NCBI GenBank assembly: GCA_050248715.1
Contig: JBFWRV010000006.1
Coordinates: 75,813 to 139,812 of the forward strand
From: AWTP1-13 sp050248715
Lineage (GTDB): Bacteria > Pseudomonadota > Alphaproteobacteria > Rhizobiales > Hyphomicrobiaceae
DNA: 64,000 nt
Reading direction: 5' to 3'
In this document: positions 60,545 through 64,000 of the stretch, one piece after another
How the letters are laid out: the number at the start of each line of letters is the position of its first letter
Position numbering within the stretch: position 1 is the first letter of the stretch
Notes under the pieces: generated by a model
Database searches by the model: none
Seen by the model: only the letters and a program-made list of their open reading frames with translations
What the model was told of the DNA's origin: nothing
Made by a program: the position numbers and the translations under genes

Positions 60545-62524
60545 ATGCAACGTCACAAAGGCGCACACGCGGGTAGAGCCCCGGGGCGCGTCGTGGATCG
60601 CGCCACACGTGGCGGGGACCGCCTTCGCGTCGCACGCGCGCTGGTTCCCTACGTCTGGCCCGCCGACCGCCCCGATCTCAAGGCGACCGTCGTCATTTCG
60701 CTGGCGCTGATGCTGGTGGCGAAGCTCGTCACAGTCGCGATGCCCTTCACCTTCAAGTGGGCGACGGATGCGCTTGTGGCGGCGACGGGCGGCTCCGTAC
60801 CGACGGCCCAGACGCTGACATGGCTCGTCGGCGCGCCGGTGCTGGCGACCGTCCTTTATGGCGCGACCCGCATTGCCATGACGGTGCTCGTGCAGGTGCG
60901 CGAGGGCATGTTCGCCAAGGTGGCCATGCATGCCGTGCGCAAGCTGGCCCTCAACACCTTCGACCACATGCACCGCCTTTCCCTGCGCTTCCATCTCGAG
61001 CGCAAGACCGGCGGCCTCACGCGGGTGCTCGAGCGCGGCCGCGTCGGTATCGAGAACATCACGCGCATGACGCTGATGACGTTTCTGCCCACGATCGTCG
61101 AATTTGCGCTGGTGCTGGCGGTGCTGATGTTCGAATTCGATTGGCGCTACGCTGCGGTCGTGGCGGCCATGATCGCCTGCTACCTGTGGTTCACGGTCAG
61201 CGCGACGGACTGGCGCATCAGGATCCGCCGCACCATGAATGAGAGCGACACCGACGCCAACACCAAGGCAATCGACAGCCTGCTCAACTACGAGACGGTC
61301 AAGTATTTCGGCGCCGAGGAGCGCGAGGCCCGCCGCTACGATCAGTCGGTTGCCGCCTACGAGAGGGCCAGCGTCCAAAGCTACACGTCGCTGGCCGTGC
61401 TCAATACCGGGCAGGCCATCGTGTTCACCCTTGCGCTTACGCTTTGCATGGTGATGGCCGTGCTCGACGTGACCGCGGGGCACAAGACCATCGGGCACTT
61501 CGTGATGGTGAATGCCCTGATGCTGCAGCTCTTCATCCCCCTCAATTTCATGGGCATGGTGTATCGCGAAATTCGGCAGTCGCTGATCGACATCGAGCGC
61601 ATGATGGATGTGCTGGCCGAGACGCCCGAGGTGGCGGACCGACCGGGGGCGCGGCCGCTCGATGTGTCCGGCGGCACCATCCGCTTCGAGGACGTGCGCT
61701 TTCGCTACGAGCGGGAGCGGATGATCCTCGACGGCCTGTCCTTCGAGGTGCCTGCGGGCCGGATGGTGGCGATCGTCGGCCCCTCCGGCGCCGGCAAGTC
61801 GACCGTCTCGCGCATCCTGCTGCGCTTCTACGATGTTGCCGACGGCCGCGCCACCATCGACGGCCAGGATATCCGCGACGTGACGCAGGTCTCCCTCCGC
61901 GCTGCCATCGGCGTGGTGCCGCAGGACACCGTGCTCTTCAACGACACCATTCTCTACAACATCCGCTACGGCCGGCCCGACGCTACCGACGACGAGGTGC
62001 GCACCGCCGCGCGCATGGCACAGATCGACAGCTTCATCCGTGCGCTCCCCGAGGGCTACGCCACCATGGTGGGCGAGCGCGGCCTGAAGCTGTCAGGCGG
62101 CGAGAAACAGCGCGTCGCCATCGCCCGTACCATTCTCAAGGGGCCGCCGATCCTCCTTCTCGACGAGGCCACGAGCGCCCTTGACAGCCATACGGAGAAG
62201 GAGATCCAGGACGCGCTCGACCAGGTATCGCGCAATCGCACGACCGTCGTGATCGCGCACCGCCTTTCCACCATCGTCAATGCCGACAACATCCTCGTTC
62301 TCGATGGCGGCCGGCTGGTGGAGCAAGGGACGCACGGCGATCTGCTGGCCAAGGGCGGTCTCTATGCCAGTCTCTGGAACCGCCAGCGCCAGGCCGAGAG
62401 GGCGCGCGAGGAACTGGCCGAAGCCCTGGCCGACGAGGGCAAGCGCATCAGAGACGGCCGCCTGCAGGCATCCGCCGTGACGCCAGGCTCGGAGTCGGTC
62501 GGGCCCGAAAAGGTGCCCGGCTGA
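60545..62524 (+). CDS. ABC exporter, Atm1/HMT type (fused permease and ATPase)
   Basis: 659 residues. Six transmembrane helices (about 45-350), with the conserved substrate-binding loop NYETVKYFGAEEREARRYD typical of mitochondrial Atm1 and bacterial glutathione-conjugate or heavy-metal exporters. ATPase: IVGPSGAGKSTVSRILLRFY, Q-loop GVVPQDTVLFNDTILYNIRY, signature LSGGEKQRVAIARTILKGPP, Walker B ILLLDEATSALD and H-loop IAHRLST. ATG at 60545. Likely exports glutathione-linked metal or sulfur compounds. Substrate not proven. It lies downstream of the LysM gene by 78 bases; the two need not be one operon. Confidence 0.92.
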   Translation: MQRHKGAHAGRAPGRVVDRATRGGDRLRVARALVPYVWPADRPDLKATVVISLALMLVAKLVTVAMPFTFKWATDALVAATGGSVPTAQTLTWLVGAPVLATVLYGATRIAMTVLVQVREGMFAKVAMHAVRKLALNTFDHMHRLSLRFHLERKTGGLTRVLERGRVGIENITRMTLMTFLPTIVEFALVLAVLMFEFDWRYAAVVAAMIACYLWFTVSATDWRIRIRRTMNESDTDANTKAIDSLLNYETVKYFGAEEREARRYDQSVAAYERASVQSYTSLAVLNTGQAIVFTLALTLCMVMAVLDVTAGHKTIGHFVMVNALMLQLFIPLNFMGMVYREIRQSLIDIERMMDVLAETPEVADRPGARPLDVSGGTIRFEDVRFRYERERMILDGLSFEVPAGRMVAIVGPSGAGKSTVSRILLRFYDVADGRATIDGQDIRDVTQVSLRAAIGVVPQDTVLFNDTILYNIRYGRPDATDDEVRTAARMAQIDSFIRALPEGYATMVGERGLKLSGGEKQRVAIARTILKGPPILLLDEATSALDSHTEKEIQDALDQVSRNRTTVVIAHRLSTIVNADNILVLDGGRLVEQGTHGDLLAKGGLYASLWNRQRQAERAREELAEALADEGKRIRDGRLQASAVTPGSESVGPEKVPG

Positions 62525-62582
62525 TCGGCCGAGCCTCTCGGGCCATACTCCGCTCACCAATCGATGTAATTCTCGACGGGCC

Positions 62583-63302
62583 ATGCACGACGACGGCAAG
62601 CCTTCGGACGCCCAGCAGCCTCGCGGCCCGCTGCCGGCCGTGACCCGACAGATGGCGCGCGCGCTCGGCGTTGCGGTCGCCGCCGCCTGGCGCGTGGCGA
62701 GGCCCCTGCTGCGAACGTTGCTGGAGGTGCTGCTCGCCCTCGTCATCGTGTTCGAGGAGTGGGGCTGGCGGCCGCTTGCCGATCTGGTGGGGCGGCTGGC
62801 GCGCTGGCGGCCGTGGGCGGCAATCGAGTCCATGATTATCCGCCTGCCGCCCTATGCGGCGCTGGTGGCGTTCGTGCTGCCGTCGATGCTCCTGCTACCG
62901 CTCAAGCTGCTCGCCGTGTTCCTCGTCGCGCGCGGGCAGATTGTCCTGGCCGGCCTGCTGTTCGCCGCCGCCAAGGTGGTTGCGACCGCGCTTGTTGCCC
63001 GGCTTTTCATGCTGACGCAGCCGGCGTTGATGCAGATCGGCTGGTTCGCCTGGATCTACAACACGGTCATTCCCTGGAAGGATGCGCTCGTCGATCGCGT
63101 GCATGCGTCCTGGCCCTGGCGCGCGGGGCGCGTCGTCAAGGAGCGCATACGCCGTCTCGTCGCCGCGCAATGGCGGCGCATGCAGCCGGCCATGCGCGAG
63201 CTCAGGGACGCTATGCGGGTCGTAGCCGAGCGTCTGCGCAGCCGCGCCCGCACGGCGCTGCGCGTCCTGAAGGAGCGCTGGGCGGCGCTGATGTCGAGTT
63301 GA
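62583..63302 (+). CDS. Membrane protein of unknown function
   Basis: 239 residues with two or three hydrophobic helices (LLRTLLEVLLALVIVFEEWG, YAALVAFVLPSMLLLPLKLL, QIVLAGLLFAAAKVVATALV) and a long basic C-terminal helix rich in Arg (VVKERIRRLVAAQWRRMQPA onward). The last part looks like a cytoplasmic amphipathic rod. No known domain. ATG at 62583 after a short spacer from the ABC exporter on the same strand. Confidence 0.7.
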   Translation: MHDDGKPSDAQQPRGPLPAVTRQMARALGVAVAAAWRVARPLLRTLLEVLLALVIVFEEWGWRPLADLVGRLARWRPWAAIESMIIRLPPYAALVAFVLPSMLLLPLKLLAVFLVARGQIVLAGLLFAAAKVVATALVARLFMLTQPALMQIGWFAWIYNTVIPWKDALVDRVHASWPWRAGRVVKERIRRLVAAQWRRMQPAMRELRDAMRVVAERLRSRARTALRVLKERWAALMSS

Positions 63303-63364
63303 TGCGGCGCTTGCCAGACAGGTTCCCATCAAGTCGAGTCCAAACATCGGTGGGGCCACTTGCT

Positions 63365-63462
63365 TGTCATCCCGGCCGGAGCCAGGACCCAGGGCCACAA
63401 ACGCCACCGTTCTCCGCAGCCCCAGGTCCGGATATTCGCCTTCGGCGAATTCCGGGATGACA
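63365..63462 (+). repeat. Dispersed palindromic repeat, family A
   Basis: The most complete copy: TGTCATCCCGGCCGGAGCCA, AGGACCCAGGGCCACAAACG, then CAGGTCCGGATATTCGCCTT and CGGCGAATTCCGGGATGACA. Outer arms TGTCATCCCGG and CCGGGATGACA are perfect inverted repeats. Between the membrane protein and the frameshifted gene. Confidence 0.85.
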
Positions 63463-63501
63463 GCGAGCAGAGTTGATCGGAAGCGGAGCGCAGATCCAAC
63501 G

Positions 63502-63827
63502 TCAAATAACGCCCGGCACGAACACGCAGCGGGGGAGATATTCTCCGGAGCGCACCTGATAGACACAGACGTGCGTGTGGCTCTCCGGCGACGGCAGCCG
63601 CATGAACTCCGCCGGGACGACGACGCTGATCGGTCCCGCACGGAACAGCAAATCGCCGTCCCTGAGCCTCCCGATGTCGTCGACTACCTGACAGTCGTGG
63701 CTCCCGCAACACCGCTCCGGATACCAGGAATGGGCGAGCACACGCCCAGCGAGGCGATGCCGGCAAACGCCAGCACTATTGCGAGCAGCCGAGCAGGCGA
63801 AATTGTTGCGGACCCCGATGCAGCCAC
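63502..63827 (-). pseudogene. Small secreted Cys protein gene, frameshifted between signal peptide and mature part
   Basis: The minus strand frame ending at 63502 gives AHSWYPERCCGSHDCQVVDD and ends with HVCVYQVRSGEYLPRCVFVP, a small Cys-rich secreted domain of a type seen in Bradyrhizobium relatives (HxWYPxxCC...HDC). Its own N-terminus is not a signal peptide. In the next frame a GTG at 63827 opens a good one: PARLLAIVLAFAGIASLGVC. Its natural continuation would be AHSWYP, so one indel near 63728-63745 separates the two. Either a real pseudogene or a sequencing error. Confidence 0.6.
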
Positions 63828-64000
63828 AGGGCACCGCGAGCCGCGGAGCCGGCTGGTGGCGTGGGCGAGTCCACCTAGCAGGCTGTTGAATTTCTCGCAT
63901 GCTGACAGGCTGTGGCGAATATGATTCCGTTCTCCCTTGGGGTCGAAGGGGGCTGGGATGCGCGGATCGGATGCCAGATCGGGATCACTATTCTCCTACG

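Noticed and set aside
59786..61498. Long minus-strand frame opposite the LysM and Atm1-like genes
   Set aside because: Composition and position show it is an antisense shadow. The + strand carries canonical ABC motifs and a LysM domain.
63885..63905. Insertion-sequence-end-like TAGCAGGCTGTTGAA near the right edge
   Set aside because: Only one short match, no partner end and no transposase in the window.
63921..64000. Possible start of a + strand gene, MIPFSLGVEGG, running off the window
   Set aside because: Only 26 codons are visible, no RBS and no recognisable domain.

Overview
The window is GC-rich chromosomal DNA from an alphaproteobacterium, most likely of the order Hyphomicrobiales (Rhizobiales). 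The evidence is gene order and family content: ispH-thrB-rnhA in tandem, recG divergent from sdhE-mfd, an Omp25-like barrel protein, an extensin-like secreted protein, a tandem glycine riboswitch in front of gcvT-gcvH-gcvPA-gcvPB, and several families of palindromic intergenic repeats. I see no rRNA, tRNA, CRISPR array, phage or intact insertion sequence. Genus and species cannot be fixed from what is visible.

Layout. 0-12 kb: a flavin monooxygenase cut by the left edge, ispG, a zinc uptake and sensing unit (zur-znuC-znuB, no znuA), a thiolase-like protein with most catalytic residues replaced, a tripartite tricarboxylate transporter (tctC-tctB-tctA), and ispH-thrB-rnhA. 12-24.5 kb: a lipoprotein, a relic of an aminoglycoside adenylyltransferase-type gene, an amidohydrolase, a LapA-like membrane peptide, a large arylsulfatase, kdsA, two small envelope proteins, a GFA-type zinc enzyme, an HU-family protein, a NIPSNAP protein, a periplasmic L,D-transpeptidase and an outer-membrane barrel. 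24.6-28.6 kb: a short-chain dehydrogenase, an acyl-CoA ligase, a PLP aminotransferase and a zinc-ribbon peptide. 28.6-34.3 kb: the glycine cleavage operon with its riboswitch, peppered with repeats, one of which lies inside gcvPB in frame. 34.5-38.4 kb: an enolase-superfamily enzyme and a divergent HpaB-type hydroxylase/intradiol dioxygenase pair that looks like an aromatic ring-hydroxylation and ring-cleavage step.

38.6-43 kb: a ROK-type sugar kinase whose motifs are in circularly permuted order, a small unknown protein, an extensin-like protein, and peptidoglycan-binding and small membrane proteins. 43-50.3 kb: recG, sdhE, mfd and a GNAT acetyltransferase. 50.4-53.6 kb: a visibly lower-GC three-gene cassette (118-aa unknown, 585-aa unknown helical protein, APH-fold kinase) that is the best candidate here for an undescribed system. 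53.9-64 kb: an HtpX-like protease, a membrane Ser/Thr kinase with a periplasmic peptidoglycan-binding-like segment, a LOG-family protein, a TolA-like LysM protein with 111-bp internal tandem repeats, an Atm1-type ABC exporter, a membrane protein and a frameshifted secreted protein.

Recurring themes are cell-envelope maintenance (LD-transpeptidase, extensin-like, PG-binding, LysM, Ser/Thr kinase, kdsA), the MEP pathway (ispG, ispH), one-carbon and glycine metabolism, metal handling (zur/znu, Atm1-like) and aromatic catabolism. At least seven copies of one intergenic repeat family and copies of two others lie between these genes.
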